Assembly: GCA_022818135.1 (NCBI GenBank)
Contig: JAFMSR010000005.1
Span: forward strand, 19,739,991-19,803,990
Source of the DNA: Saxidomus purpurata
Lineage: Eukaryota > Mollusca > Bivalvia > Venerida > Veneridae
DNA length: 64,000 nucleotides
Direction of reading: 5' to 3'
Part shown: piece by piece, positions 14,152 to 26,154 of the stretch
Layout: each line of letters opens with the position of its first letter
Position numbering within the stretch: position 1 is the first letter of the stretch
The notes under the pieces: generated by a model
What the model saw: the letters and a program-made list of their open reading frames with translations, nothing else
Database searches by the model: none
Told to the model about the DNA's origin: nothing
Position numbers and translations under genes: made by a program

Positions 14152-14796
14152 ATGAAAGTTGCCATTACCTTCTTTGTTCTCTCTATCGTGTGCTGTGTCT
14201 TTACCCAAGATTACAGTGGAAGCCAGTATATCCCCTCGGATAGCTATGTACAAGACAGTTATAGACCTAGATACAGACGGCCAAACAGACGGTACCGACC
14301 AGTCCAAAGATCAGGGTATAGACAAACAGGATCTGAATATATACCGAGATCAAATTATAGACGTTCGGGTTCAATATATCGTAAGTTTATCTTATCTTCC
14401 TATTCCGATGTCTATAGTTTGTGCAAATATTCAACAAAGCGCAAAATTCTTTTAATTTAATCATCCTTTAAACAGTTTAAGTTTGGTCTCCTAGAATTGT
14501 AATTACAATTCGCTACTACACGCTATTATTTGGTAATGAACATTCAAGAAAGTTTATTATACGTGTGATATATTATTTCGCTTCATTTTGCGCAGCTGCT
14601 GCTTTCTGTTGGTTAAAGTCAATCTTACGTTAAAATACTTTATTCTGAAGTAATTTCCTTCGTAGAGTATTCAGGCTTAAGTTCATCCTCAATATTTAAT
14701 TTAGATAGAGATGATAAGCTGTTTTGCAAAACGTTTCCTGTATTTCTATTGATGTGTTGTTATTGTTCTATTTCAGCTGATGTCGGTGGCTACTAG
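14152..14796 (+). CDS. Secreted Tyr/Arg-rich protein, family copy 2 (intact, 82 aa)
   Basis: Coding exons are 14152-14380 and 14777-14796. The non-coding exon 1 ends at 13856, and exon 2 opens at 14137 after a CCACAG acceptor. The first ATG after that acceptor is used; an upstream in-frame start near 14119 falls in the intron. Both introns are GT-AG, and the second splits a codon after its first base (phase 1). The signal peptide covers about residues 1-19 (MKV...VCCVFTQ). The mature 63 residues hold 11 Tyr and 12 Arg, no Lys and no Cys, with YRPRYRRP and GYRQTGSEYIPR motifs and a C-terminal Tyr. The tiny last exon adds PDVGGY. ATTAAA at 14914-14919 is the likely poly(A) signal. It is probably secreted; the role is unknown, with an adhesive or matrix protein or a cationic defence peptide as the alternatives I consider most likely. 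Confidence 0.85.
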
Positions 14797-14952
14797 ATAT
14801 TACCTGTGCTAAATATGTGTTTTGACTTTGAATGACTTACTGTACATATGTAGATTGTTGAACTGTATTAGCAGCAGATAAGTTGTCGGTTATTTTGTTG
14901 TTATTACAGATGTATTAAAAATTTAAAATAAGAACAACTTCTTCTTTATTGA

Positions 14953-16265
14953 AACGCATTTCAAACAGATATCATCCTTTATAACTGTATCAAAGGCCAT
15001 TTGGTAATCTATAAATGCACAATACAATTTAGATTTGCTATTTAGAATATTATGGATAAGTGTATGCAGTATATATACACAATCAGACGTACTATGATGA
15101 TCTCTAAATCCAAAGTTTTTAACTGCGAGTCACTAAATATTTGCTCCGATTCACACCATTTGTTGATTCTATTTCTAAGCATTAAGGAAAATATTTTTGC
15201 CATAACATTTACCTCTATACTTTGAAGTATTTTTGCCATAACATATACCTCTATACTTTGAAGTATTGAATTTATCTCCCTTTTTATGAATTGGGACAAT
15301 TACACCTTTACACCAACTGTCAGGGTAAATTCCTGATTGAAATAATTATCTTGTTAAAAAATAATAACTAAATAAGGTGCAATGAACTGATTTGTATCGA
15401 TAAAAAAGTCGGAAACATTATTGCTGAAATCACAGCTCTTGTGCCTTTGAAGAGAACTAATTGTCTTGGATATTTCTGCTACTGTGACAGGCCTATCCAG
15501 TTCCTCAATATGTATTGTTTCATTGCGTGTAACATTTTCATCATCAAATGCAAATTCACCATGCTGTGATAGAAACGTTTTTAAAATGATCAACAAAGTC
15601 GTTTAGAGACGGTCCATCTTGACTTATATTACCGTTCTTTTTGAATTTATTAATATATTTCCAAAATTTAAGAGGATTTTTCTTACTTAATTTTGACATT
15701 TTACTCTTTTCTTTAACGTAAAACTGCTGTTTGGCTTTTCGTTTAGTCTTGGTTTGTTAAATAATTCAGCCTATTAAGATCGGAAGGGTGTGTGCGTAAT
15801 GCTCTTTTACTATCGAGAAATAACTTTCTGGTTTCTTTACATGAATTGTCAAACAATGGGGATTTTCGGTATTTAGGTTTACTTGGTACAGAACTGAAGG
15901 TTTTTCCATGCGTTTGAAAAGAAATATCATATATAACAGTTGACAAATTATCTATGTATGCATTGATATCAATATCATCAGATAACAAACTATCTGTCAA
16001 ATTCTCAAATAAATGTTTCTTAATATTAAGAATATTATGTAAAAGAGCAGGATTTGAATCCTCCCAAATAATTTTATCATAAGTAAGTACGTCCGTGTAA
16101 TTATAAACCATATGTTCACAGTCTAAAGAAAATAATACTGAGCAGTGATCGGAAAATTCCGTGAAATCAGTTACATTAATATGTGAAATACTAGCAAAAT
16201 CATTTTTGCGTGTGATTAAATAATCAACAACGCTACATGCATTTCTATTTCTAATGGCCAATTTC
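14953..16265 (-). mobile_element. Truncated non-LTR retrotransposon (LINE), endonuclease end to start of reverse transcriptase
   Basis: Reading down the minus strand, the frame from about 16260 shows SVVDYLITRKNDF and then SDHCSVLFSL, the C-terminal SDH motif of APE-type endonucleases. A linker with WKYIN (KPLKFWKYIN-like, near 15650) follows, then a reverse-transcriptase start near 15450. The RT part continues to a FIDYQMAFDTV motif near 14990, the first catalytic-Asp block. The frame is broken several times, and a 36-bp duplication (15193-15228, 15229-15264) repeats part of the RT region. The rest of the RT is missing. It is closest in style to CR1/Jockey-type LINEs, but the clade is not settled. 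It is a dead fragment lying directly after the poly(A) signal of family copy 2. Confidence 0.85.
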
Positions 16266-16555
16266 TTTTCTGTGGCTTGAAACCTGGTTTGAAACCTAGA
16301 TTGAACAAGCCGAGTTTCAATCCAGGATTGAATCCAAGCTAATGCGGATTTCTTTTCTCTGTCTTGGTCAAACCACTGTCCGTTTCTTTTGTACTGAGTG
16401 AGTGAGTGAGTGAGTGAGTGAGTGAGTGAGTGAGTGAGTGAGTGAGTGAGTGAGTGGCGGACGGACGAAAATGGGGAGAACGAGCAAATAAGGAAGGAAT
16501 GATGATGCAGGCAGGCTGGACAATGAGAGGTAATGGATAAGAAAAAGAGAGGCAA
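15743..16555 (-). pseudogene. LINE endonuclease C-terminal open frame (pseudogene fragment)
   Basis: This is the longest open frame of the LINE fragment, nominally 270 codons. Only the part below about 16265 is LINE-like: it holds the SVVDYLITRK and SDHCSVLF motifs and a basic linker (KPKYRKSPLFDNSCKE). The N-terminal THSLTHSL stretch is just the TGAG microsatellite translated, so the apparent protein is an accidental fusion. Its end runs into a frameshift into the WKYIN linker. Confidence 0.75.
16395..16456. repeat. (TGAG)n microsatellite
   Basis: Roughly 15 uninterrupted TGAG units. It abuts the 5' end of the LINE endonuclease fragment and creates spurious THSL-repeat frames on the minus strand. 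Confidence 0.95.
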
Positions 16556-17540
16556 CTGTTATATTGAAGAGTCTGGCAAAGAATTAAAAAGCAGCAAAAA
16601 ATAATTAAAATAGTCAGACAAAAAATCTGGTTGCTATGGCAATAGAAATATAAAAAAAGACACATACAACAAGCATCCTGTGATATCTCAAAAAGTGTTC
16701 AAAGTAGCATCTTGAGGCACGACATGTCGATAGAGACGTATAATGACATCAGTTTACTTTTTTGTGAGACAGAAATGTGATTGCTGTGGCAAAAGAAATA
16801 GTAAGTTATATGTATTTGTATTTTTATGTACGGAGCATATCTCGCTAAGTATGGAATGGTATTTATTCAAACTGCGTACAAAGAAAGATAGTGGATTTGT
16901 GATATCAAAGAACATTAACTGTTCCTTGCCAATTTCTAAAATTATCTTCGTTTATTAAAATGATCTTACCTTGTACAAAGCAAATACTGAAAGGGATTTT
17001 ATACAAACTTCAAATTAATGCTACAATTTCAGTTCTCTCCGTTTCTTAACTTTTATTGTTAAAGGTATAATTCTAAGAGATAAATATAGAGGCATTTTGA
17101 GGAAGCGCAATTAACTGGAAGAGGACTATGTATTACATTGCAATTTAGCCATTACTATAACTATATAGTATTTTATTGTATACACCCTGGTCAACAAGTA
17201 TTGTACTGTATATGCTTGTTTCAATTAGTTTAATTTAAACATAACTTATTGCCAATAATATACATAGTAAATGGTTTGGGCCACAAGTGCTTACCACATT
17301 ATAAAACGGCCCTCCCCAATATATAATAATTACAAAGAAGCATTGTGGCCACATATATAAACATTTATAATGTATCATTATGATGTTACAGAATGAAAAT
17401 AAAAAACGTTGTATCACATAATTATGCTCGTGATGCCCGCGCCCAGTGTACGATCCGAAAACCTACGAAAATAAAGTACTGTTTCGCGCTAGAACCTTCG
17501 AGAGTCATGTATAAACTTTTGAACAGATATAAAAATCTTT
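16457..17540. other. Intergenic DNA, no gene recognised
   Basis: A 71-codon plus-strand frame starts at an ATG at 16743 and contains a CDCCGK stretch, but it matches nothing I know and has no promoter or splice context that I can support. The remainder is plain AT-rich sequence. Confidence 0.4.
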
Positions 17541-17544
17541 AAAT

Positions 17545-17985
17545 TATCTTCTTCTGAGAGTACTTCTTTCCCTCTAAGCAACGAATCTACGCTTAATGGA
17601 TGATAACGTCGTGTTTCTCTAAAGAGTACTATTCTTTGGTTTAATGTTCTGCATTTTCAATTTCTTTATACGGTCGCAGGTTGCATTTTCTCTTAAGTGG
17701 TTATTAAACAAGTCTGCATATTAGTTACTGCAACCATTTCTTAAACGAGTGTGATAAATATTTAAAATTCTCGTGCCTTTAAAATAAAATGACGGTGTTT
17801 CAATTTGTTTGAACAAAGTACTTTTAAGTCTACTTTTAAAAGAAGATAAGGTTGGAGCGTTCCTAATATCTTCTGGTAGAGCATTCCATAAATCAACACT
17901 GGATGGTACGAAAGAGTTCGAAAAGATTGTTTCAGTGAATTTTGAATAGTTATATTGATAACGACACGTATAGCAGATAACCTAT
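17545..17985 (-). mobile_element. LINE C-terminal fragment (second, separate insertion)
   Basis: The minus strand reads NSFVPSSVDLWNALPEDI, then RNAPTLSSFKSRLKSTLFK, then HTRLRNGCSN and LRENATCD. This is the characteristic region after the reverse transcriptase of CR1/Jockey-like non-LTR elements, running into their C-terminal Cys motif. At least one in-frame stop follows GCSN. No start codon opens this frame, so a start-based ORF scan misses it. On the minus strand it lies upstream of the endonuclease fragment at 14953-16265, so the two cannot be parts of one collinear element. Confidence 0.78.
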
Positions 17986-17989
17986 TAGT

Positions 17990-19030
17990 CTTAATCTATT
18001 GAACACGGAATGGCCTCAGTACTTAAAATGGCGATGCTTATATTTAGCGACGGTTATATTTGGCGGCGTTTAGAATTTACGCATTTGATGTTGACCGCCA
18101 ATATAGTCAAACTTCAACCGCAATTTAATCAATGTATATAGTAATTTGTTTTACACTCTAGCATTCACATTTCTAAAGCAATCATATTCAAACTTGGGTG
18201 CAATGTATATATTGTACTCAGGTCTGCAGTATAGGACCATCATTGCCCTCTTGCTACCATTTCAGATCTGTTTACATACAGGAAATTGTCACCATGTTGT
18301 AAAACGGACACCTCCAGTGCCTTCAGTACTTTGAGTTGTATAACCAATTTAAGTTTGTTTATAGCCGTACAGTAATCAAGAGAAATACACAAATATTGTG
18401 CATAACTTGTTAAAGAACAAACAACATTGTGTGACTTTTCATGTTCAAACTCAACATTTGCTTCACCATTCCGACTGCCAACTAGGGCAGTTGCTAAATA
18501 CGGAAACAAAACTGTTTGAAAATTGCTACAGTTAACAACAAACTTAAATTGTGAAGATTCTTGAAGACATATTTTGCATGCAATTAGTCAGAATGTTAAT
18601 CTTGATGAACTCTATATCGAACTTGGGGAGTTTATCGGGATATATACCACCGTTATATTTCGATAAACCGCCGAACACTATATACAAGTTAATAACGATG
18701 AAAAGTGCATGTATTTTAACTCCTCAATGATTGTTATGGTAAGATACTGTAACAAATCTTATATACAGTCTGTAACCGGCGTTGGGTGGACAAATTACAA
18801 ATAGAATAAGGTCGATATAGAAAAATTGGAACAGAATATATACTAAATGTAATCTAAGACAGATATACTCAGAATACCATTTTGTATGAATTTGTTCATT
18901 GTATAAGGAGAGAAATTTATGCATAGGTATTATTATACTTGGCCTAATTTAAACAAATTTAGAACTATGATATCATCTTTCAAATTAGTCTTTACTACTG
19001 CTATTAAAGACTGCAAGAAATAAAAGAATA
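17990..19030. other. Intergenic DNA, no gene recognised
   Basis: Short open frames on both strands show no domain or splice context. Motifs of the type TATATTTRGCG recur near 18045-18110 and 18640-18670, but I could not build a convincing repeat from them. Confidence 0.4.
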
Positions 19031-19035
19031 TAAAA

Positions 19036-19195
19036 CAAAGGTTAAGGTGTCGGCCGCTCATCCCGGAGGTTGCGGGTTCGAGCCCCACTCGGGTCACGAC
19101 CGTACTTCCTCATATGACACCAGTACTGGTTTTTCCAGGAAGCGGACTCGAGAGTGACTCGATAAGCTACAAGCTTTCTTCACAATCGAGCTAAA
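19036..19195 (+). mobile_element. tRNA-derived SINE-like element
   Basis: A weak A-box-like start (GGTTAAGGTGT, 19041) is followed at normal spacing by a strong B box (GCGGGTTCGAGCCCCA, 19072-19087). A non-tRNA body follows, with CTCATATGACACCAGTACTG. A diverged piece of the same body seems to occur at 20401-20462 (TTCGAGCCCC, then a similar downstream run). No cloverleaf can be folded, so it is a SINE rather than a tRNA gene. Confidence 0.65.
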
Positions 19196-20400
19196 ATAAA
19201 TTAGGACATGTATAATCTAAAACAAAGTCTAAAACTCAAGTTTTATGAATTAGCTGAACTATTGATCACTTTATATAATCATTTATGTTTACTATGTAAT
19301 TATATGTATTGTATGTAAAATTTAATATGCCGATAACTGGAATAATCATTCCGAATGATTTTGAAAAATATTTCTTCCTTCTTTAGGCTATACACAGCGA
19401 TATCAGGCAAACCCGCGCCTCAGAAATAATTACCCTATTTTTTATGTTTTTGTTTGTTTTAAGTATTCAATAGCAATTCAGTCATACTTGAGAGACAATA
19501 TGTTCTTGTCATAGTTCACATTAAAAAACAACAACAACAACAAAAAACTAATAATTAACTTATTTCGTCATATGATTGTAAAAAGGCTTACAACTATGAA
19601 CTATTAATAGAAATAATTTCGAAAGATGATAACCTCTCCGTAGTGTAAGTTATTCCACAATCTTTGCTGAAATCCAACAGAATATATGATCAAAGATTTC
19701 GAACCCGCGCGGTTCACTTTCAACCTTTATCATAAATCACGAAATGCATGAGTGTAGTCGGATGACTACATATATTGTTGTTATTGTAATATTGGAGCAC
19801 CTGTTAACTCATTTACTACTCAAAAGAATCAAATATACGCTAAAATTTAGAAATTTTTACCGTGTCGTATTTTATAAGCAGGCGATTATATTTTGCAATT
19901 AGGCGTCAAATTTACTTTTTTTTTCGACGTTGCCGTTTGAAAGTGTTGTACGGGGCAGTTTAAATTTATAATAAGTACTAATAATCACCGAATTACAGGA
20001 GTATTATTACTAATGCTGATTCATAACACATACATCTGATAACTCGGGTTACAAGATACCGACTGATCCTATTATTATACAAGAAAATTTGAAAACGGAG
20101 ATGTTGGTTACTACTTGTAAATCTTGTGTAACTGGAGAACAGGTTCATCATTACATTCAACTTATTTTTCATATTTATCGGGTTTTATACTCCTGTATGT
20201 CAAAATACGATCGTTTTATATACTAACCAAGTACAAAGTGATATTAAATATAGTTACACTTTATTACGGCGATTGTCCTTTTTGCCAGTTTCAGGCAATA
20301 AACAATTCTCGATATTTCTGTGGTATTTCGATGTACTTGTGTGTATATCTGTGGTTAAGCGTAGTAACTTGCAATCACTAAACCTATAACTGTTCAAATG

Positions 20401-20462
20401 TCAGGATTCGAGCCCCTCCATACCGATGTGACACGTAATGTGAGACATGGTTCTTCCAAGAA
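20401..20462 (+). mobile_element. SINE fragment
   Basis: A B-box-like GATTCGAGCCCCT is followed by sequence resembling the body of the element at 19036, including a GGTTCTTCCAAGAA stretch comparable to GGTTTTTCCAGGAA. It is short and diverged. Confidence 0.45.
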
Positions 20463-20469
20463 ACGATGA

Positions 20470-23080
20470 CTAGGTTAACTGATGAAACGGTGATGAACCC
20501 GCACCCTCTCCCCCATTTTAGTGATTATAAAGCTTTTGCAGTTAAATACGTTTCATCATCGGGTCGTACCGAATATACCTCGAACGAGGTGGGTGGACCT
20601 AATAAGCACAATTACAAAGCGTTTCATTATTTTTCTCTGTACGCTGTCGTTTGGTGTTTCTGAACAGTATATCGAATTCGAAAATTAACCTGTGTTAAAA
20701 AGACCTAAAATACAGAAAACTACTTTCACAAAATGACAACAATTATAATTACTAATAATACTATATTTATTAATTAACAGTTTAGAATTTAAAGATTGCA
20801 AGATTGTTTAAAATTTACAGTCTTTCGCTTAAAGTAAGAATTTGTCAGAAACAATTTCAGATACATACAGTTAACAATTAATTTGAAATCATCAAAATCG
20901 AAATTTACTATGAACATTTCACTTAATATCTAGATCAAAGTTGGAAATTATATCTACATCATTTAAAAAGAGACGATCTAGATCGTAGATTGACATTACA
21001 TCAACATTAAAAATGCAGATCTAGGTCGTAGATCCATATCTATGGAAAGGTTAAAGGCTCAAAATCACAATGTTTTACTTTTATTCTTGCTTTCGCCTAA
21101 CTAAAATCCCATTTGGCTACTTGTCATTGTTCCTTCCATGGAAGGGACACTTAGAATTGTACAGACACACGTGGCTGAACAATGCAGCACGTAAGCCGTT
21201 TTTCGGTGTGTTTCCATTATAAATTAAATGTTGTGATATTGAAAACTGGATGGAACCAACTAACAACCAATAACCGTTCTTTTCCGTATACGCTACATGT
21301 TAACGTTACTGTGGTTATTTCCCTTTATGTGGTAACTTCACTGGGTAAGCTATAGTCTCACTATTTGCACTTCAAAGGCAAACCGATTTTACAGGTTGGC
21401 ATTTAATAGCTGTCCGCCTTCTACAAAATGGTGTGACAGTTATAAAATATCAGATCTGTGAAAGGGCTCACACTGAAACGCTAAATTAATTAGGCTAGGT
21501 AAGCTATTGCACACATAATCAAAATAAGCTACTGCACGTAGACTTGCAGTATTCGCCCGACAATGCGTTTGCTTTTGCATTATGAGTATGACAAATAGCT
21601 GGAAGAATGTTAATTTACATATCGTTTGCATAGCGTTGAAATATGCTAATATTGTTGCTGGAAGTATTGGCGCGAACTTGCCATGTGACCATATAAAAGC
21701 AGTAGTAACAGGTGCGTGGAGTATTAAGTATTGTAGATACTAATGCCTGAATTTGCCTAGACTGTCGTAGTTTGTACTTCAATAAAATATATAGACAGAT
21801 GTGCCCTGGAAGGAACTTTTGGAATGCTATAACTTGTACTAATAGAGATGCACCAAACTCTCCACAGCGGTTACTTCCCCTGACGATATGAGAGCGACAG
21901 CTCATGTAATCAAAACGTTGTGAGGAGTTTAAAGATGTACACGCAGTGACTGATGTGTAGATGAACACGGATAGGCGATAAAACGGGGGAGTTTCTCAAA
22001 GTTCTTACCGTTACGGAATGGAACATTTTTTTCACTGTTTAATGATCTTCGTTCCGTTCGTCGCCGGTCATCGTCAACAATAGGAAAAAGTTACAAAGTC
22101 TACTGATCAGAATTCCATTAAGTTTAGTTCAATTCAGCACAAATGGTAGTCGTTTTCGCTAGTAAGGCAGTTTTCTGGGTAATAAAAAGTGAAATAAAGT
22201 AATTGCAACGTGTAATGTAATCCTAGGACTTTTAATGTAAATTCCAGAGGTAGAGAGAGGTACGTATATAAACATGTATAATTACAACTGTTACAGTGTT
22301 AAGAATATGTTAATTTTTCTCTTTAACCCATATAAAAATCAACAGGCCATAAATCATACTCCAAATACTTTTGAGAAAATCCCCTATTTTACAGGCTATT
22401 TCAGAATCAGGTTTTCGCGTGTACAACCTCAACGATAGTCTGTGCTCGGGCGGCGGGAAAAGAATCACGTGATAGTAGTTGTATATAGGTGTGCAACGGG
22501 TATTGAAGACTCATTGGAGGCCTCCTCGCCAGATCGTGAAACACGTATGCCGATACCAGGGTTTCATGCAAAGATACAGAGTAGGATCCAAGACCTGAAC
22601 AAATAAGGTAAGAAAATATTTCATACATATTTTGCTCTCTTTATTGTATGCTTTAATAGAATACAGTTCATGCATGTGTAACGTAAGTAAAGGAGTTTTA
22701 TCTTGCACACGGTCGAGAAACTTGTGCCGTCTGCAAAAACTGATAATAAATCAACGTACCACGTAACTGGCGATCCCAAATACGGTTATATTGTCCCCAG
22801 CAAACTTTGTTTTTGCGTAAGTCAGTTTTCTTTTAATATTTAAATATGGATATCCCAAAGAAAGCTCCGCTTTTTGCTATTTGTGAATATGTTTGCATGC
22901 CCGTTCAATTTGGTATTGTTTGATATAGGACCTGACCAACTGTACAACGTATTCCTGTTAAATTTCGGGTGTGGCCTCAAACCTAACATGGTATTAATAA
23001 CGGAGAAGGCCAAAAACTGTCCATCTCTTGTATCGGAGAGACTATAAGAATCTGCCACTGGTTGCACTAAATGTGTATAT
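20470..23080. other. Intergenic DNA, no gene recognised
   Basis: Several 60-117 codon frames occur on the minus strand (for instance 21615-21968), but none carries a recognisable domain, signal peptide or splice pattern. A cluster of GATCTAG-type words lies at 20928-21030. I call no genes here. Confidence 0.4.
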
Positions 23081-23084
23081 CTGA

Positions 23085-23151
23085 CTCGAGGGTAACTGTT
23101 TTGGGCGGTAACGATACTCTGCCGAGTTACCGCTAAAACAGTTACCCGAGA
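23085..23151. repeat. Long hairpin (67 bases)
   Basis: CTCGAGGGTAACTGTTTTGG pairs with AAAACAGTTACCCGAG, and the stem continues through GCGGTAAC and GTTACCGC. The loop is about 15 bases. It could be a small fold-back repeat or an RNA stem; nothing nearby tells which. Confidence 0.7.
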
Positions 23152-23929
23152 ACCGGATATTCTCTTCTACACGTGCAACTAGTAACAGATTATTTTCTTG
23201 CGTACCATATTTTACTAAAAGTAGCAGAAATAAAATGAAACTAATGACTTATATTAACGCGCTATTTACTTGCGGTAATGTATTAATTTACGCATAAATT
23301 CGTAAAAGTAGTTCGCTCTGACCTCATTAAGTCATATTGCACCAGATTGTCCAGCACTGGTAAAACTGCAGTTGTCCCGAACTGGTTTGCAAGAATAATG
23401 AAGATGCACAGTGCTTTTATTTAACGAATGGTCAGTACTTCATCCGGAAAAATCGTGGGCGCATTTTGTGTACATGATATTGTATAGTTTCCTGAGACAC
23501 CCGAGAAAAGCATGCTTTTATGTCTGAAATTCTATCCACAGGCCTTTGTAATTTACCCAAACATCGTCTGGATTTGGATTTCCACTGTTAAGGTTATTAT
23601 ACATGTAAATAAAAAACTTTCGTACTAGAGTCGTTTCTTTGTGAAATGGTTGCCTTAAAGCCTTTTTTTTTTTTTTGAAATATCATTGAAACTTAAACTG
23701 CGCTATATAACTAAAATGTATTTACCGATTAAAAATTCTGAGGAATGTTTTGGGACAAATAAAGGTCATTTTCGCCGGTAAGACATCTTTTTTGTAATGG
23801 AGCTCATCGGACTTGTAACTCTTACGAAAACAGAAATTGCCATCGTCATACCCGCAAAAAAAGCACAGCAACTGGAAAGTTTAAATACATGAAGGAACGT
23901 ATATTATTGGAACAGCCGCGGCGGGCGAT

Positions 23930-24430
23930 GTCCATACTTTGTCCGCTCTAAGTCACAGTTTTCATCCGATCCTCGTCAAACTTGTTGAACATGTTTGTGG
24001 GCATAATGTCTCTGCAAATTCGATAACCAGCCAAATCGACTCTGGCACTTTTGGATTATGGCCCTTGAATTTTGCAAACTTTGCCAAATTAGCCTTGTCC
24101 GCCCTGCCCTTTAAGTCAGTTTTCATCCGGTCTTTACAAAACTTTGTAAAAATATTTATGGGCATAATAACTAGGCCAAGTTCGATAACCAGTCAAATCG
24201 TAGTAGGCACTTGGATAATGGCCTTTTAATAATACAAAAAATTCCAAGATGAACAGTTTTCATCCGATCTTCACTTCTGCATTTTCATCCGATCTTCCCC
24301 CATTTTTGATGAAAATATTTGTGGGCATAATGTCTGGGCCAAGATTGATAACTAGTAAAATCGCCAGGTGCAATTTTGGATTATTGCCTTTGATTTATCG
24401 AAAAATAATGAAATTAACCTTGTCCGCTCT
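23930..24430 (+). repeat. Tandem-repeat element, about 160-bp unit, three partial copies
   Basis: Three diverged units share TTTTCATCCG, then GGGCATAAT, then ATAACYAG, then TTTGGATTATKGCC, starting near 23958, 24118 and 24288. Unit length is about 160 bases. A GC-rich GCCGCGGCGGGCG precedes the array. Overlapping open frames here are repeat artefacts. It resembles the repeat-cored non-autonomous elements elsewhere in this window. Confidence 0.7.
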
Positions 24431-25450
24431 AAAGTTCTATCAGGTTTTACAAAACCTATGAACTGCCAGATACTGAGTTATCCCTCATTGTCGGGCGTAT
24501 TGTGACAGTATGACACTCTTACCTTTTTCCCTGAAATCAAAATAAATATACAATTATACGACTGTATAGTGAATGCATTAATGAATGTGTGTTTATTTTT
24601 TTTAGATTGTTGTATAATTGGAAGACTAGTCACAGAACGATAGAAAGACTTTGAAGTCAACAGCTGTCCTCGTCTAGGATGTGTTCGAGTGTTTTTGGGG
24701 TGAGTATCGGGGTCTCAATAATAATCACCTTCTGATTGTGCTGAACACTGCAAAAATAATTTACTGCAGTGTCCTGAAGTGTTAAACACAATCGGAAGGA
24801 GACTATGATTGAAACTTGTGTAGTTCTACAGTACGCTAATGTTTCTATATGATAGGGTACTTTTCAATCTAAACCTTAACAGCTTTCATTAATTTTAAAC
24901 ATTTCTCATAGATTTACTTTGTTTAGAGATTATTTTGATCACGTGATTCCCCACCGTGATTATTGGAGACAATTTTATTATTTATGACTTTCCTCGCAAC
25001 AAGTTGGCGAACTGTTTATTTTATTGCTTTTAATACTTGTAACAAAAGGCGTTTTCTGTGTTCGATCTTGATTGTAATTGGCTCAAATGAGTTAAGGATC
25101 ACTCTAATATCCACTCCATACACTTCCGGTTTTTTTTTTAAGAAATGAGGCCCCTCAAGGGGGTGTAGTGCTTTTCTTACATATACTAATTAGAAACTTG
25201 AAAAAATGTTTGTTTTCTTAAGTTAATAAAACTTATTTATCACTGTAAGATGCAGAAAAATAGAATTGCCGCTTAGAGCAAAGGCCACATTTGGGTGGTG
25301 AAATTAAAAAAAAATCTTTTATTTCTGAAAAGGCTTGTCAGAATTTAATTTTGAATAATTAACTTTGTATTCTCTAACAACAGAAAATTTAGGAACTTTT
25401 ATTTTTACAGAAATGTGGCCCTTAAGAAGTACTGCTTTTTGTGTCGCCAT
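24431..25450. other. Intergenic DNA, no gene recognised
   Basis: Only short frames with homopolymer runs occur. No features are supported. Confidence 0.4.
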
Positions 25451-25454
25451 TTCG

Positions 25455-25560
25455 GAGAAAAGGCGATACATAGGGATCGCTTTGTCCGTCGGTCCGTCCG
25501 TCCGTCAAAAAAAACTGTCAATTCTTAAAAGTTCTTCATTTTAAATTTTAAAATGTGTTG
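25455..25560 (+). mobile_element. Fragment of the repeat-cored element also at 32090
   Basis: GGGATCGCTTTGTCCGTCGG and the following CCGTCCGTCC resemble the left end of the element at 32090-32640 (ATTGCTTTGTCCGTCAGTCC), and both continue into CAATTYTTAAAARTTCTTCAT. The copy stops at a T/G homopolymer near 25561. Confidence 0.55.
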
Positions 25561-25769
25561 TTTTTTTTTTTGCGGGGGGGGGGGCATAGCAAAACGCAAA
25601 ACATTAAAATCCAGTTCTGTTCATACTGTCAGTACTTAACGAGTTTAAAACCATACTTGCTTAATATCCACCGGAAAGCACAAAGCCACACATGTTAATC
25701 GAACATTCCGTAAATACTATAATTTCAAGATAATGCTTTCAGGTACACAACATTGATGCTGTTTTAGCT

Positions 25770-25860
25770 GTTTGTCCCCTCACAACACAGATGTGCAGCC
25801 TGATCATGGTCTACACTGGAAGCGGAGTCGGGGTCAATTGCCACAATATAAGTATTCTTT
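25770..25860 (+). repeat. Recurring coding-like module, copy at 25.8 kb
   Basis: One frame reads DHGLHWKRSRGQLPQ. Similar peptides are readable in several places in 28.1-32 kb (for example DHDLHWSRKKT at 31045-31077 and LWSRRKTRLPQ near 28905-28937). The DNA around them also shows shared words such as GACAACAC and GATCATG. It may be a duplicated exon or a dispersed repeat; I do not recognise the protein. Confidence 0.5.
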
Positions 25861-26154
25861 ACACATCTCAGTAATTTTCATTGATTGTATAGGCTGGTTA
25901 TTGTATACACTAGTTGAAATGGTATATAAACTTCTGTATAGCAGTTTTCGTTTGGCACAAATTATTCTATATTAGTAGTAGTACCGATTTGATTTAACTT
26001 TCAACAAAGTTCTTTCAGACTGTAACTTTAAAACAGTGTGGTTGACAATTGTTTAAAAAATCTGAAACAGACTTGTACACTTTGCACTTCTTTTTCAGTA
26101 GTTTGTTACATTTGGCGGGATTCACTGAATTTGCTTTTTGGCATTGTTTGACTT

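Larger units (their letters stand above)
7531..14940. repeat. Segmental duplication, unit 2 (carries family copy 2)
   Basis: This is the partner of unit 1. Relative to unit 1 it holds extra DNA at about 8950-10530 and 12170-13215, and a SINE-like insertion at 10740-10972. Mixed homopolymers (T/A runs, then C runs) lie at 8107-8180. The order of shared blocks is the same as in unit 1, which supports tandem duplication of a gene plus about 5.5 kb of upstream DNA. Confidence 0.85.

Noticed and set aside
15743..16555. 270-codon minus-strand frame as one protein
   Set aside because: The N-terminal THSL repeats are the TGAG microsatellite. Only the remainder is LINE endonuclease and linker.
21615..21968. 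117-codon minus-strand frame
   Set aside because: No recognisable domain, signal peptide or splice sites. A frame of this length is not unexpected in 64 kb searched in six frames.
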